A DNA stretch of 64,000 bases from Variovorax saccharolyticus (GTDB lineage Bacteria > Pseudomonadota > Gammaproteobacteria > Burkholderiales > Burkholderiaceae_C), in NCBI RefSeq assembly GCF_030316765.1, contig NZ_JASZYT010000008.1, positions 1-64,000 on the forward strand. Direction: 5' to 3'. Below the pieces are notes generated by a model that was given only the letters and a program-made list of their open reading frames with translations, ran no database searches and was not told the DNA's origin. Position numbers and translations under genes: made by a program. Positions 27,457 to 36,343 of the stretch are shown here, piece by piece. Each line of letters starts with the position of its first letter. The first letter of the stretch is position 1.

Positions 27457-27852
27457 ATGCCTTCGCAGACCTTCACCATCGGCGAGCTCGCCAAGGAGTT
27501 CGATCTCACCACGCGAGCCATCCGCTTCTATGAAGACATGGGCCTGCTGGCGCCGCGCCGCGCCGGGCTGCAGCGCATCTACACCTCGCGCGACCGCGCC
27601 CGCCTGACGCTGACGCTGCGCGCCAAGCGGCTCGGCCTGAAGCTGACCGAGGCGCGCGAGATACTCGACATGTACGACAGTCCGCGCGACACCGCCGTGC
27701 AGCTGGAGCGCTTCCTTGGCGTGCTCGGCGCCCACCGCGAGCAGCTCGAGGCGCAGCTGGCCGAGCTGCAGTCGAACCTGGAGGAGGTTCGCGCCCAGGA
27801 AAAGCAGGCCCGGACCGCGCTGGCGCGCGCCTCGAAGCCGAAAGTACGCTGA
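27457..27852 (+). CDS. liuR: MerR family regulator of branched-chain catabolism (LiuR)
   Basis: A 131-residue MerR-type regulator. The HTH is FTIGELAKEFDLTTRAIRFY followed by EDMGLLAPRR, then QRIYTSRDRARLTLTLRAKR and LTEAREILDMYD, the layout of LiuR proteins, and a long C-terminal coiled coil that ends without metal-binding Cys. LiuR represses leucine/isovalerate degradation genes. I use the ATG just before the conserved block. The divergent operator matches the expected LiuR site. The leucine operon itself lies 15 kb downstream and shows no obvious copy of the site. Confidence 0.85.
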   Translation: MPSQTFTIGELAKEFDLTTRAIRFYEDMGLLAPRRAGLQRIYTSRDRARLTLTLRAKRLGLKLTEAREILDMYDSPRDTAVQLERFLGVLGAHREQLEAQLAELQSNLEEVRAQEKQARTALARASKPKVR

Positions 27853-27896
27853 GCCCTGACGGAGCCCCACAAACCCCTTCATCACGGAAATAGACC

Positions 27897-28598
27897 ATGG
27901 AAAAATCGCCCGATTCCCTCGAGGACCTGTTCGCTCACAACCGCTCCTGGTCGGCGCGCATGGAGCGCGACCGGCCCGGCTTCTTCACCAGCCTGGTGAA
28001 GCAGCAAACCCCCAAGTACATGTGGATCGGCTGCTCCGACAGCCGGGTGCCCGCCAACCAGATCACCGGCCTCGAGCCGGGCGAGGTCTTCGTGCACCGC
28101 AACGTCGCCAACATCGTGGTGCATTCCGACCTCAACGCGCTGTCGGCGATCCAGTTCGCGGTCGAGCGGCTCAAGGTCCAGCACATCATGGTGGTCGGCC
28201 ACTACGGCTGCTCCGGCGTGCAGGCCGCGCTCGAAGGCGCGCGCATCGGCATCGCCGACAACTGGCTGCGCCACATCCAGGACGTGCGCGACCGCCACCA
28301 CGTGATGCTCGACAGCCTGCCCGAGGCCGCGCGCGCCAACGCGCTGTGCGAGCTGAACGTGGCGGAGCAGGTGGTCAACGTGGCCGTCAGCACCGTGATG
28401 CAGGATGCGTGGAGCCGCAACCAGTCGGTCACGATCCACGGCTGGGCCTTCGGCGTGCACGACGGACTCATCCAGGACCTGGAGCTCACCGTGGACGGCA
28501 CCAAGCCGATGGAGAACCAGTACCGCGCCGCCGTGCAGCGCATCCGCTACAAGTGGAGCAAGCCGGCCGACACGGGCACCTCCGAATACATCAAGTAG
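27897..28598 (+). CDS. can: Beta-class carbonic anhydrase
   Basis: Interconverts CO2 and bicarbonate; cytoplasmic, 233 residues. The zinc site of the beta class is complete: Cys46 and Asp48 in WIGCSDSRVPAN, His102 and Cys105 in VVGHYGCSGV. The C-terminal GWAFGVHDGLIQDL is typical of Can. It lies 44 bases after liuR and just before aceK. Bicarbonate supply would suit the biotin carboxylase of the leucine pathway, though this is inference. Confidence 0.95.
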   Translation: MEKSPDSLEDLFAHNRSWSARMERDRPGFFTSLVKQQTPKYMWIGCSDSRVPANQITGLEPGEVFVHRNVANIVVHSDLNALSAIQFAVERLKVQHIMVVGHYGCSGVQAALEGARIGIADNWLRHIQDVRDRHHVMLDSLPEAARANALCELNVAEQVVNVAVSTVMQDAWSRNQSVTIHGWAFGVHDGLIQDLELTVDGTKPMENQYRAAVQRIRYKWSKPADTGTSEYIK

Positions 28599-28612
28599 TC
28601 CGGCATCGGCCC

Positions 28613-30424
28613 ATGTTCCCGCAGCGCCTCGATTCGCCGCTCGCCTATGACATCGCGCGGGCGATGCGCGACGGCTTCGATCGGCACTATCGGCTCTTTC
28701 GCGCCGAGTCGGCGCGCGCCAAGCACCGCTTCGAGACCGCCGACTGGCATGGCCAGCAGCGGGCCCAGCGCGAGCGCATCGAGTTCTACGACCTGCGGGT
28801 GGGCGAGGCGGTGGCCCGCCTCGAGAAGGAGTTCAAGGCCGGCGAGCAGTCGATGGAGGTCTGGCACCAGGTCAAGCTCCACTTCATCGGCCTCCTGGTG
28901 GACCACCACCAGCCCGAACTGGCCGAGAGCTTCTTCAACTCGGTGACCACCAAGATCCTGCACCGGGCCTATTTCCAGAACGACTTCATCTTCGTGCGGC
29001 CGGCGATCAGCACCGAGTACATCGAGCCGCGCGACGCGCCGACCTACCGCGCCTACTACCCCGAGCGCGAGACGCTGGCCGACACGGTCGAACGCATGCT
29101 CGAGGACTTCGCGCTGCAGGGCCGCCATGCCGATCGCCGGCGCGATGCCGAGCGGGTCGCGGCCGCCATCCTGGGGCGCTTCCACCAGGTCAAGCTGCGC
29201 GCCAATTTCCAGCTGCAGGTGCTGTCGGGGCTGTTCTATCGCAACAAGGGCGCCTATGTGGTCGGCAAGATCAACAACGGCTTCGTCGAGATGCCGTTCG
29301 CGCTGCCGATCCTGCACGACGAGCAGGGCCGCTTCTACGTCGACGCGGCGCTGTTCGGCGAGGAAGACCTGCAGATGCTGTTCAGTTTCGCGCGGGCCTA
29401 CTTCATGGTCGACATGGAAGTGCCCTCGGCCTATGTGCAGTTCCTGCGTTCGCTGATGCCGCGCAAGCCGCGGGCCGAGATCTACAACGCGCTGGGCCTG
29501 GCCAAGCAGGGCAAGACGCTGTTCTACCGCGACTTCCTCTCCCATCTGAACTATTCGACCGACCGCTTCCGCATCGCCCCGGGCATCAAGGGCATGGTGA
29601 TGCTGGTGTTCGACCTGCCGTCGTTCCCGTACGTGTTCAAGGTCATCAAGGATTTCTATCCGCCGCAGAAGGACACCACGCGCGAGCAGATCAAGAGCAA
29701 GTACCTGCTGGTGAAGCAGCACGACCGCGTGGGCCGCATGGCCGACACGCTCGAGTACAGCGACGTCGGCTTTCCGTTCGACCGCTTCGAGCCCGAACTG
29801 ATCGAGGAGATCCGCCGCTTCGCCCCGAGCCAGCTCGAGATCGGCGACCGCGACGGCAACGGGGAAATGGAGATCGTGGTCAAGCACGTCTACATCGAGC
29901 GCCGCATGATCCCGCTGAACCTCTTCCTGCAGGAGTCCTTCGACCTGCTGGCGCAGCCCGAGCACGCGAGGCGCGCGAGCAAGCAACTGGAGCACGCGGT
30001 GATCGAATACGGCAACGCGATCAAGGACATGGTGGCGGCCAACATCTTCCCGGGCGACATGCTGTGGAAGAACTTCGGCGTCACGCGCGGCGGCAAGGTG
30101 GTGTTCTACGACTATGACGAGATCGAATACCTCACCGACTGCAACTTCCGCAAGGTGCCGGCGCCGCGCACCGAAGAGGACGAGATGAGCGGCGAGGTCT
30201 GGTACTCGGTCGGGCCCAAGGATGTGTTCCCCGAGACCTTCGAGCCCTTCCTGCTCGGCAATCCGGCGGTGCGCGAGGCCTTCATGGCCCACCATGCGGA
30301 CCTGCTCGACGCCGCTTTCTGGCAGAGCCACAAGCAGCGCATCCAGGCCGGGCAGATGCTCGATGTCTTTCCCTACGATGAGTCCCAGCGCTTCAAGCAC
30401 GACAACGCGACCCCGTATTTCTGA
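28613..30424 (+). CDS. aceK: Isocitrate dehydrogenase kinase/phosphatase
   Basis: Bifunctional enzyme that phosphorylates and dephosphorylates isocitrate dehydrogenase, steering isocitrate into the glyoxylate shunt during growth on acetate, fatty acids or leucine. The 603 residues (E. coli 578) include the AceK signatures FHQVKLRANFQLQVLSGLFY, AYYPERETLADT, the ATP-site region GMVMLVFDLPSFPYVFKVIK and VFYDYDEIEYL. An in-frame ATG within the can gene was rejected because the conserved N-terminus begins at this ATG. It is 14 bases after can; no aceA or aceB is in the window. Confidence 0.96.
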   Translation: MFPQRLDSPLAYDIARAMRDGFDRHYRLFRAESARAKHRFETADWHGQQRAQRERIEFYDLRVGEAVARLEKEFKAGEQSMEVWHQVKLHFIGLLVDHHQPELAESFFNSVTTKILHRAYFQNDFIFVRPAISTEYIEPRDAPTYRAYYPERETLADTVERMLEDFALQGRHADRRRDAERVAAAILGRFHQVKLRANFQLQVLSGLFYRNKGAYVVGKINNGFVEMPFALPILHDEQGRFYVDAALFGEEDLQMLFSFARAYFMVDMEVPSAYVQFLRSLMPRKPRAEIYNALGLAKQGKTLFYRDFLSHLNYSTDRFRIAPGIKGMVMLVFDLPSFPYVFKVIKDFYPPQKDTTREQIKSKYLLVKQHDRVGRMADTLEYSDVGFPFDRFEPELIEEIRRFAPSQLEIGDRDGNGEMEIVVKHVYIERRMIPLNLFLQESFDLLAQPEHARRASKQLEHAVIEYGNAIKDMVAANIFPGDMLWKNFGVTRGGKVVFYDYDEIEYLTDCNFRKVPAPRTEEDEMSGEVWYSVGPKDVFPETFEPFLLGNPAVREAFMAHHADLLDAAFWQSHKQRIQAGQMLDVFPYDESQRFKHDNATPYF

Positions 30425-30458
30425 TTTCTGACTGACAACCACTGAAGGAGCAATTCAA

Positions 30459-31643
30459 ATGAGCGAATCGATCGTGATCGTCGGCGCCGCCCGCACCCCG
30501 ATGGGCGGCTTCCAGGGCGACTTCTCTTCCCTCTCGGCCCACGACCTGGGCGGCGTCGCCATCAAGGCCGCGGTCGAGCGCGCCGGCATCCCGGCCGACA
30601 GTGTCGGCGAGGTGCTGTTCGGCAACTGCCTGATGGCCGGTCAGGGCCAGGCACCGGCGCGCCAGGCGGCCTACAAGGGCGGCCTGCCCGACAGCGCGGG
30701 CGCGGTCACGCTCAGCAAGATGTGCGGCTCGGCCATGAAGGCCGCGATGCTGGCGCACGACATGCTGCTGGCAGGCACCCACGAAGTCATGGTGGCCGGC
30801 GGCATGGAGAGCATGACCAATGCGCCCTACCTGATGCTCAAGGGCCGCGGCGGCTACCGGATGGGCCACGACCGCATCTTCGACCACATGATGCTCGACG
30901 GCCTGGAAGACGCCTACCAGCCGGGCCGCTCGATGGGCACCTTCGGCGAGGACTGCGCGGCCAAGTACAAGTTCACGCGCGAGCAGCAGGATGCGTTCGC
31001 GATCGCCAGCGTCGAGCGCGCCAAGGCGGCGACCAGCTCGGGCGCCTTCAAGGCCGAGATCGCGGCCGTGACGGTCAAGGGCCGCGGCGGCGAGACGGTC
31101 ATCGACATCGACGAAGGCCCGGGCAAGGTCAAGCTCGACAAGATCCCGACGCTCAAGCCGGCCTTCAAGAAAGACGGCGGCACCATCACCGCGGCCTCGA
31201 GCTCGTCGATCAACGACGGCGCCGCGGCGCTGGTGATGATGACCGCCAGCGGCGCGAAGAAGAACGGCGCCAGGCCGATCGCCCGCCTGGTCGCCCATGC
31301 CACCCACGCGCAGCAGCCCGAGTGGTTCTCGACCGCGCCGGTGGGTGCGGTCGCCAAGCTGTTCCAGAAGACCGGCTGGAGCGTCAAGGACGTCGACCTC
31401 TGGGAGGTCAACGAAGCCTTCGCGGTGGTGCCGATGGCGCTGATGCACGAGCTGGGCGTGTCGCACGACATCGTCAACGTGCACGGCGGCGCCTGCGCGC
31501 TGGGCCACCCGATCGGCGCCAGCGGCGCGCGCATCATGGTCACGCTGATCCACGCGCTGCAGCAGCGCGGCAAGAAGCGCGGCGTCGCCACGCTGTGCAT
31601 CGGCGGCGGCGAAGGCACTGCGGTGGCGATCGAGCTGCTCTGA
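30459..31643 (+). CDS. Acetyl-CoA acetyltransferase (thiolase II)
   Basis: A 394-residue biosynthetic-type thiolase. The active-site Cys is in SKMCGSAMKAAML, the second conserved stretch is NVHGGACALGHPIGASGAR, and the third is CIGGGEGTAVAIE with the proton-donating Cys. It could cleave acetoacetyl-CoA made from leucine-derived acetoacetate, or condense acetyl-CoA for polyhydroxybutyrate; no phaB or phaC adjoins. An AGGAG site precedes the ATG by 7 bases. Confidence 0.94.
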   Translation: MSESIVIVGAARTPMGGFQGDFSSLSAHDLGGVAIKAAVERAGIPADSVGEVLFGNCLMAGQGQAPARQAAYKGGLPDSAGAVTLSKMCGSAMKAAMLAHDMLLAGTHEVMVAGGMESMTNAPYLMLKGRGGYRMGHDRIFDHMMLDGLEDAYQPGRSMGTFGEDCAAKYKFTREQQDAFAIASVERAKAATSSGAFKAEIAAVTVKGRGGETVIDIDEGPGKVKLDKIPTLKPAFKKDGGTITAASSSSINDGAAALVMMTASGAKKNGARPIARLVAHATHAQQPEWFSTAPVGAVAKLFQKTGWSVKDVDLWEVNEAFAVVPMALMHELGVSHDIVNVHGGACALGHPIGASGARIMVTLIHALQQRGKKRGVATLCIGGGEGTAVAIELL

Positions 31644-31690
31644 AGCGCTGCCTAGAATCGGAATTTGTCCTGTTTCCACTGGAGCTACTG

Positions 31691-32941
31691 TTGAGTCATT
31701 CGGCCTTCCCCCGCAGCGCGCTCGCCGCGCTGCTCGTCAGCGCTTTCATCACCCCCGCCGCCTGGAGCCAGACCCGCGACCAGGCCTTGTTCGACGCCGC
31801 CACGGCCGAGAAGCCCGCCGTCATCAAGACGCTCGAGGCGCTGGTCAACATCGAGACCGGAACCGGCGATGCCGAAGGCCTCGCAGCGGCCGGCAACTAT
31901 CTCGAGTCGCAGCTCAAGTCGCTGGGCTTCACGGTCACGCGCAGCAAATCGGCCGGCATCGTGGTCGGCGACAACATCGTCGGCACGCTCAAGGGCAAGG
32001 GCGGCAAGAAGCTGCTGCTGCTCTCGCACATGGACACCGTCTACCCCAAGGGCATCCTGGCCAAGGCGCCGTTCAGGGTCGAGGGTGACAAGGCCTATGG
32101 CCCCGGCATCGCCGACGACAAGGGCGGCAATGCGGTCATCGTGCATGCGCTCAAGGTGCTCAAGGCGCGCGGCTTCCAGGACTTCGGCAGCATCACGGTG
32201 CTGTTCAACACCGACGAGGAGAAAGGCTCCTTCGGTTCGCGCGACCTGATCCAGGAAGAGGCGGCCAAGGCCGACTACGTGCTCTCCTTCGAGCCCACCG
32301 GCGCGGGCAAGGAAGACCTCTCGCTCGGCACCTCGGGCATCGCCTACGTGCAGGTCAACATCACGGGCAAGGCCTCGCATGCGGGCGCGGCCCCCGAACT
32401 CGGCGTGAATGCGCTGGTCGAGGCTTCCGACCTGGTGCTGCGCACCACGGACATCGACGACAAGGCCAAGGGGCTGCGTTTCAACTGGACCGTCGCCAAG
32501 GCCGGCGCGGTGTCCAACATCATCCCGGCCAGCGCCACCTTGAATGCCGATGTGCGCTACGCCAGAAACGAGGATTTCGACGCCGCCATGAAGACGCTCG
32601 AAACCCGGGCCCAGCAGAAGAAGCTGCCCGATGCCGAGGTGAAGGTGCTCACCACGCGCGGTCGCCCGGCCTTCAACGCCGGCGACGGCGGCCGCAAGCT
32701 GGTCGACAAGGCGGTGGCCTACTACAAGGAGGCCGGTGGCGAGCTCGGCATCGTCGAGCGCACCGGCGGCGGCACCGACGCCGCCTACGCTGCGCTGGCG
32801 GGCAAGCCGGTCATCGAGAGCCTGGGCCTGCCTGGCTTCGGCTACCACAGCGACAAGGCCGAGTACGTCGACACCAGCGCGATCCCGCGTCGGCTCTACA
32901 TGGCCAGCAAGCTGATCATGGACCTGGGCCAGGGCAAGTAG
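31691..32941 (+). CDS. cpg2: Carboxypeptidase G2 (glutamate carboxypeptidase, M20)
   Basis: A periplasmic zinc peptidase that removes the C-terminal glutamate from folates and related compounds. The 416 residues align almost gap-free with carboxypeptidase G2 of Variovorax strain RS-16 over the whole mature chain, for example EKPAVIKTLEALVNIETGTG and ADDKGGNAVI and RTGGGTDAAYAAL. The signal peptide ends at AAWSQ (about residue 27). Zinc ligands by alignment are His113, Asp142, Glu177, Glu201 and His386, with Glu176 as catalytic base. Start is a TTG with GGAG 6 bases upstream. The next gene is 4 bases away. Confidence 0.95.
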   Translation: MSHSAFPRSALAALLVSAFITPAAWSQTRDQALFDAATAEKPAVIKTLEALVNIETGTGDAEGLAAAGNYLESQLKSLGFTVTRSKSAGIVVGDNIVGTLKGKGGKKLLLLSHMDTVYPKGILAKAPFRVEGDKAYGPGIADDKGGNAVIVHALKVLKARGFQDFGSITVLFNTDEEKGSFGSRDLIQEEAAKADYVLSFEPTGAGKEDLSLGTSGIAYVQVNITGKASHAGAAPELGVNALVEASDLVLRTTDIDDKAKGLRFNWTVAKAGAVSNIIPASATLNADVRYARNEDFDAAMKTLETRAQQKKLPDAEVKVLTTRGRPAFNAGDGGRKLVDKAVAYYKEAGGELGIVERTGGGTDAAYAALAGKPVIESLGLPGFGYHSDKAEYVDTSAIPRRLYMASKLIMDLGQGK

Positions 32942-32945
32942 GCCC

Positions 32946-33575
32946 ATGATCCGGACGCTCGACGATCTGCGCGCGATCTACGCAGCACCCGGCGAGCGGG
33001 CGCTGCGCAAGCAGCTCGCCCAGCTCGATGTGCATTGCCGGCGTTTCGTCGAGCTGTCTCCGTTCTGCGTGATCGCCAGCGCGGGTGCGCCTGATCGATT
33101 GCTCGATGCCTCTCCGCGCGGCGGGCCTGCGGGCTTCGTCAAGGTCGCCGACGCGAACACGCTGCTGGTGCCGGACAGTGGCGGCAACAACCGTCTCGAC
33201 ACGCTCGAGAACCTGCTGGTCGATTCGCGCATCGGCCTGCTCTTCATGATCCCCGGCGTGGAAGAGACCTTGCGCGTCAACGGCATCGCCCGCCTGCGCG
33301 ACGAAGCCGACTTCGTCGGTGCATTCGCGCAGGAGCGCCAGCGGCCGAAACTGGTGATCGAAGTGCAGGTGAGGGAAGCCTACCTGCACTGCCCCAAGGC
33401 CTTCATGCGCTCGGACCTCTGGCAGCCCCGGAGCTGGCCGCCGCGCACCGTTCTGCCGACCTTGAACCAGATGATCCACGACCAGACCCATGTGACGGAA
33501 GCGCCCGAACCGGTCGCCGACATGGTCGCCCGCTACCGCGACCAGATCGCGCAAGAGCGCAAGCCCACGCCCTGA
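32946..33575 (+). CDS. Pyridoxamine 5'-phosphate oxidase-family flavin-binding protein
   Basis: A 209-residue protein of the FMN-binding split-barrel group (the MSMEG_1061-like branch). Visible blocks are FVELSPFCVIASAG, NTLLVPDSGGNNRLDTLENL and GLLFMIPGVEETLRVNGIARL, which together form the flavin pocket. The substrate is unknown. It is 4 bases after the carboxypeptidase gene, so possibly cotranscribed, and 22 bases before the acyl-CoA dehydrogenase gene. Confidence 0.88.
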   Translation: MIRTLDDLRAIYAAPGERALRKQLAQLDVHCRRFVELSPFCVIASAGAPDRLLDASPRGGPAGFVKVADANTLLVPDSGGNNRLDTLENLLVDSRIGLLFMIPGVEETLRVNGIARLRDEADFVGAFAQERQRPKLVIEVQVREAYLHCPKAFMRSDLWQPRSWPPRTVLPTLNQMIHDQTHVTEAPEPVADMVARYRDQIAQERKPTP

Positions 33576-33597
33576 AGCCCTCAACGAGGCCACCATC

Positions 33598-34728
33598 ATG
33601 CTGCTGACTCCCGACCAAGAAGCCATCCGCGACGCCGTGCGCGCCTTCGCCCAAGCCGAGCTCTGGCCCCACGCGCCGTCGTGGGACCGCGAGCACAGCT
33701 TTCCGAAGGCCGCCCACGAAGGCCTGGCGGCGCTCGGCGCCTACGGCATCTGCGTGCCCGAGGACGACGGCGGCGCCGGCCTCGACTACCTGACGCTGGC
33801 CCTGGTGCTCGAGGAGATCGCCGCCGGCGATGGCGGCACCAGCACTGCGATCAGCGTCACCAACTGCCCGGTCAATGCAATCCTGATGCGCTACGGCAAC
33901 GCGCAGCAGAAGAAGCAGTGGCTGCAGCCGCTGGCGCAGGGCCGCATGCTGGGCGCCTTCTGCCTGACCGAGCCGCAGGCCGGCAGCGACGCGTCGTCGC
34001 TGCGCACCACGGCGCGCAAGGACGGCGACGGCTGGGTGATCGACGGCGTCAAGCAGTTCATCACCAGCGGCAAGAACGGCCAGGTCGCGATCGTGATCGC
34101 GGTCACCGACAAGGCTGCGGGCAAGCGCGGCATGAGCGCCTTCATCGTGCCGACCGATGCGCCCGGCTACAAGGTCGCGCGGCTCGAGGACAAGCTGGGC
34201 CAGCATTCGAGCGACACCGCGCAGATCAATTTCGACGCCTGCCGCATCCCGCTGGAGAACCTGATCGGGCAAGAGGGCGAGGGCTACAAGATCGCGCTCG
34301 GCGCGCTCGAGGGCGGGCGCATCGGCATCGCCGCGCAGAGCGTGGGCATGGCGCGCAGCGCCTTCGACGTGGCGCTGGCCTATGCCAAGGAGCGCCAGGC
34401 CTTCGGCGGCAGCATCTTCGAGCAGCAGGCGGTGGGCTTCCGGCTGGCTGACTGCGCCACCCAGCTGGAGGCCGCGCGCCAGCTGATCTGGCATGCGGCC
34501 AGCCTGCGCGACGCCGGCCGGCCCTGCCTCAAGGAGGCGGCGATGGCCAAGCTGTTCGCCAGCGAGATGGCCGAGCGCGTCTGCAGCGCGGCGATCCAGA
34601 CGCTGGGCGGCTATGGCTACGTCAACGACTTCCCGCTCGAGCGCATCTACCGCGACGTGCGCGTTTGCCAGATCTACGAAGGCACTTCGGACATCCAGAA
34701 GCTGCTGATTCAGCGCGCCTTGGGGTGA
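33598..34728 (+). CDS. Acyl-CoA dehydrogenase, short-chain type
   Basis: A 376-residue FAD-dependent acyl-CoA dehydrogenase. FAD and substrate signatures are LTEPQAGSDASSLRT and GGYGYVNDFPLERIYRD, and the catalytic base is Glu361 in VCQIYEGTSDIQ, at the position used by short- and medium-chain enzymes and absent in isovaleryl-CoA dehydrogenase. The likely substrate is a short straight chain acyl-CoA. It is distinct from the liuA-type enzyme 8 kb downstream. Confidence 0.93.
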   Translation: MLLTPDQEAIRDAVRAFAQAELWPHAPSWDREHSFPKAAHEGLAALGAYGICVPEDDGGAGLDYLTLALVLEEIAAGDGGTSTAISVTNCPVNAILMRYGNAQQKKQWLQPLAQGRMLGAFCLTEPQAGSDASSLRTTARKDGDGWVIDGVKQFITSGKNGQVAIVIAVTDKAAGKRGMSAFIVPTDAPGYKVARLEDKLGQHSSDTAQINFDACRIPLENLIGQEGEGYKIALGALEGGRIGIAAQSVGMARSAFDVALAYAKERQAFGGSIFEQQAVGFRLADCATQLEAARQLIWHAASLRDAGRPCLKEAAMAKLFASEMAERVCSAAIQTLGGYGYVNDFPLERIYRDVRVCQIYEGTSDIQKLLIQRALG

Positions 34729-34732
34729 GCCG

Positions 34733-34750
34733 CCACGCTCCGCTGCGTGG
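34733..34750. repeat. Short GC hairpin after the acyl-CoA dehydrogenase
   Basis: CCACGC and GCGTGG form a 6-bp stem with a 6-base loop, three bases after the stop codon. The neighbouring GTGGGGGTCCTCCGGGG shares the general look of the family A repeats. No T-run follows, so a terminator role is uncertain. Confidence 0.35.
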
Positions 34751-34809
34751 GGGTCCTCCGGGGTCTGCACAATACCCCCTGGGAACTTTCCCCCACCTAC
34801 CCCTCCTTC

Positions 34810-35247
34810 ATGTCCGCATCCCCCTCCAGCCCCGCCCGTGTTCCCTGCCCTTGCGGGCGTCGTGACCGGAGGGAGCTGCCGCTGGTCTACGCCCAGTGCT
34901 GCGGGCGCTACGTGGACGATTTCGAGAACACGCCGGCACCGGACGCCGAGTCGCTGATGCGCTCGCGCTATACCGCCTTCGTGCGCGAACAGGCCGGGTA
35001 CCTGCTGGCCACCTGGCACGCCTCGACGCGCCCGGCGACGCTGGATTTCGAATCGGGCGTGAAATGGCTTGGGCTGGACGTCCGGTCGCGCTCGGTACTC
35101 GACGCCGACCATGCGGAGGTCGAGTTCGTGGCCCGGCAGCGCAGCAGCGCCGGCGTGGCGACCCGCTTGCACGAGCGCAGCCGCTTCGTGCGCGAGGAAG
35201 CCGGCCTCCACAATCGTTGGTATTACGTCGACGGCGATCTGAACTGA
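34810..35247 (+). CDS. YchJ family protein (UPF0225, SEC-C type)
   Basis: A 145-residue member of the YchJ family. The N-terminal Cys motif PCPCG...YAQCCGRY resembles the SEC-C zinc-binding site, followed by the conserved AESLMRSRYTAFVREQAGYL segment and a C-terminal LHERSRFVREEAGLHNRWYY block. The function is unknown. It shows no obvious tie to its neighbours. The 18-base sequence after its stop also follows the lipase-like gene. Confidence 0.88.
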   Translation: MSASPSSPARVPCPCGRRDRRELPLVYAQCCGRYVDDFENTPAPDAESLMRSRYTAFVREQAGYLLATWHASTRPATLDFESGVKWLGLDVRSRSVLDADHAEVEFVARQRSSAGVATRLHERSRFVREEAGLHNRWYYVDGDLN

Positions 35248-35296
35248 GCGCGCAGGCGGCCGGAAGCAGCTTTCAGCCATGTGGGGCTTGGCTCGG

Positions 35297-35317
35297 TTGC
35301 TATTTATTTGGTAGCAA
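35297..35317. repeat. TTGCTA...TAGCAA hairpin in an AT-rich island
   Basis: A perfect 6-bp inverted repeat, TTGCTA and TAGCAA, flanks a 9-base T-rich loop. It sits in the 216-base gap between the ychJ-like and DUF3047 genes and is markedly poorer in G+C than its surroundings. Elements of this look recur between genes in Comamonadaceae genomes (general recollection). The rest of the gap shows nothing else definite. Confidence 0.6.
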
Positions 35318-35463
35318 TCGAGGTCGATTGTGTCCGAAGGGGAGACAGTGCGATTCCTTTTGGCCTATTTATTTCGGCGCCCGCCGGCCTCACACTTCGT
35401 GCCAGTCGGTAGAGCGTCCAAGGCGTTTCGTCCGGCCCCCAACCCAGGACGAAAAGGTCACCC

Positions 35464-36300
35464 ATGCACAGCAGGACGATGCCGAAGACAGGCTTGCGGC
35501 GCCGGGTCGCCGCCTTGGTGTTGCCGGCCCTCGCGGCGCTGCTGTCGATGGCCGCTCCGGCCGCCGCCAGCGCCGACGATGGCATGGTCCTGACGCCGTT
35601 CTCCAGCGCCCGCGGCAGCGAAGCCCCTGCGCCCTGGCGCTTCACCACCTTGCCGAACAAGGCCGCCACCCGCTTCGAAGTGGTGCAGCAGGACGGCCAG
35701 CGGGTGCTGAAGGTGGACGCCGACCAGTCCTACGGGAATCTGGTGCATCCGACCCAAACGGTACTGAACGCCAACACGACGCTGGCCTGGCGCTGGCGCG
35801 TGGAGGCCTTCGTGCAGGACGCCGACCTGCGGACCCGCGCCGGGGACGATGGTGCGGCCAAGGTCTGCGTCTTCTTCGATTTCCCGACCGACCGGCTGCC
35901 GGTCGGCGAGCGCACCCGGCTCGCCCTGGCGCGCCGCACGACCGGCGAGCAGGTTCCGAGCGAGGCCCTGTGCTATGTCTGGGACAACAAGGAGCCCAAG
36001 GGCAGTTCGCTGGTGAACGCCTTCACCAAGCGGGTGCGCATGGTGGTGCTCGAATCGGGGCCGGCCGCGCGTCCGGGTGCCTGGGTCGCGGAACGCCGCA
36101 ACCTGCTGGCCGACTACAAGCGCGCCTTCGGCGACGAGGCCGGCGACGCCACGCCCGACGTGGTGGCGGTGGCGATCTCGGCCGATGCGGACAATACGCA
36201 CGGCCACGGCATTGCCTATTTTTCCGACCTGGTGCTCCTGGGCAGCGCCTCCGCGCAGCAGGCCACGACCGCGCCCGAGCGGCCCACCCAGGGGGAATAG
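35464..36300 (+). CDS. DUF3047 secreted protein
   Basis: A 278-residue protein with an N-terminal signal peptide (Arg-rich start, hydrophobic stretch, AAPAAASADD cleavage region near residue 38). The rest matches the DUF3047 family: LAWRWRVE, KVCVFFDFPTDRLP and AVAISADADNTHGHGIAYFS. The fold is probably a beta-sandwich, and the function is unknown. It is 43 bases before the DedA-rhodanese gene and may be cotranscribed with it. Confidence 0.88.
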   Translation: MHSRTMPKTGLRRRVAALVLPALAALLSMAAPAAASADDGMVLTPFSSARGSEAPAPWRFTTLPNKAATRFEVVQQDGQRVLKVDADQSYGNLVHPTQTVLNANTTLAWRWRVEAFVQDADLRTRAGDDGAAKVCVFFDFPTDRLPVGERTRLALARRTTGEQVPSEALCYVWDNKEPKGSSLVNAFTKRVRMVVLESGPAARPGAWVAERRNLLADYKRAFGDEAGDATPDVVAVAISADADNTHGHGIAYFSDLVLLGSASAQQATTAPERPTQGE

Positions 36301-36343
36301 CGCAGTTCTTGCCCACACTCTGAAGCCATCGGTTCCGTTTCCC

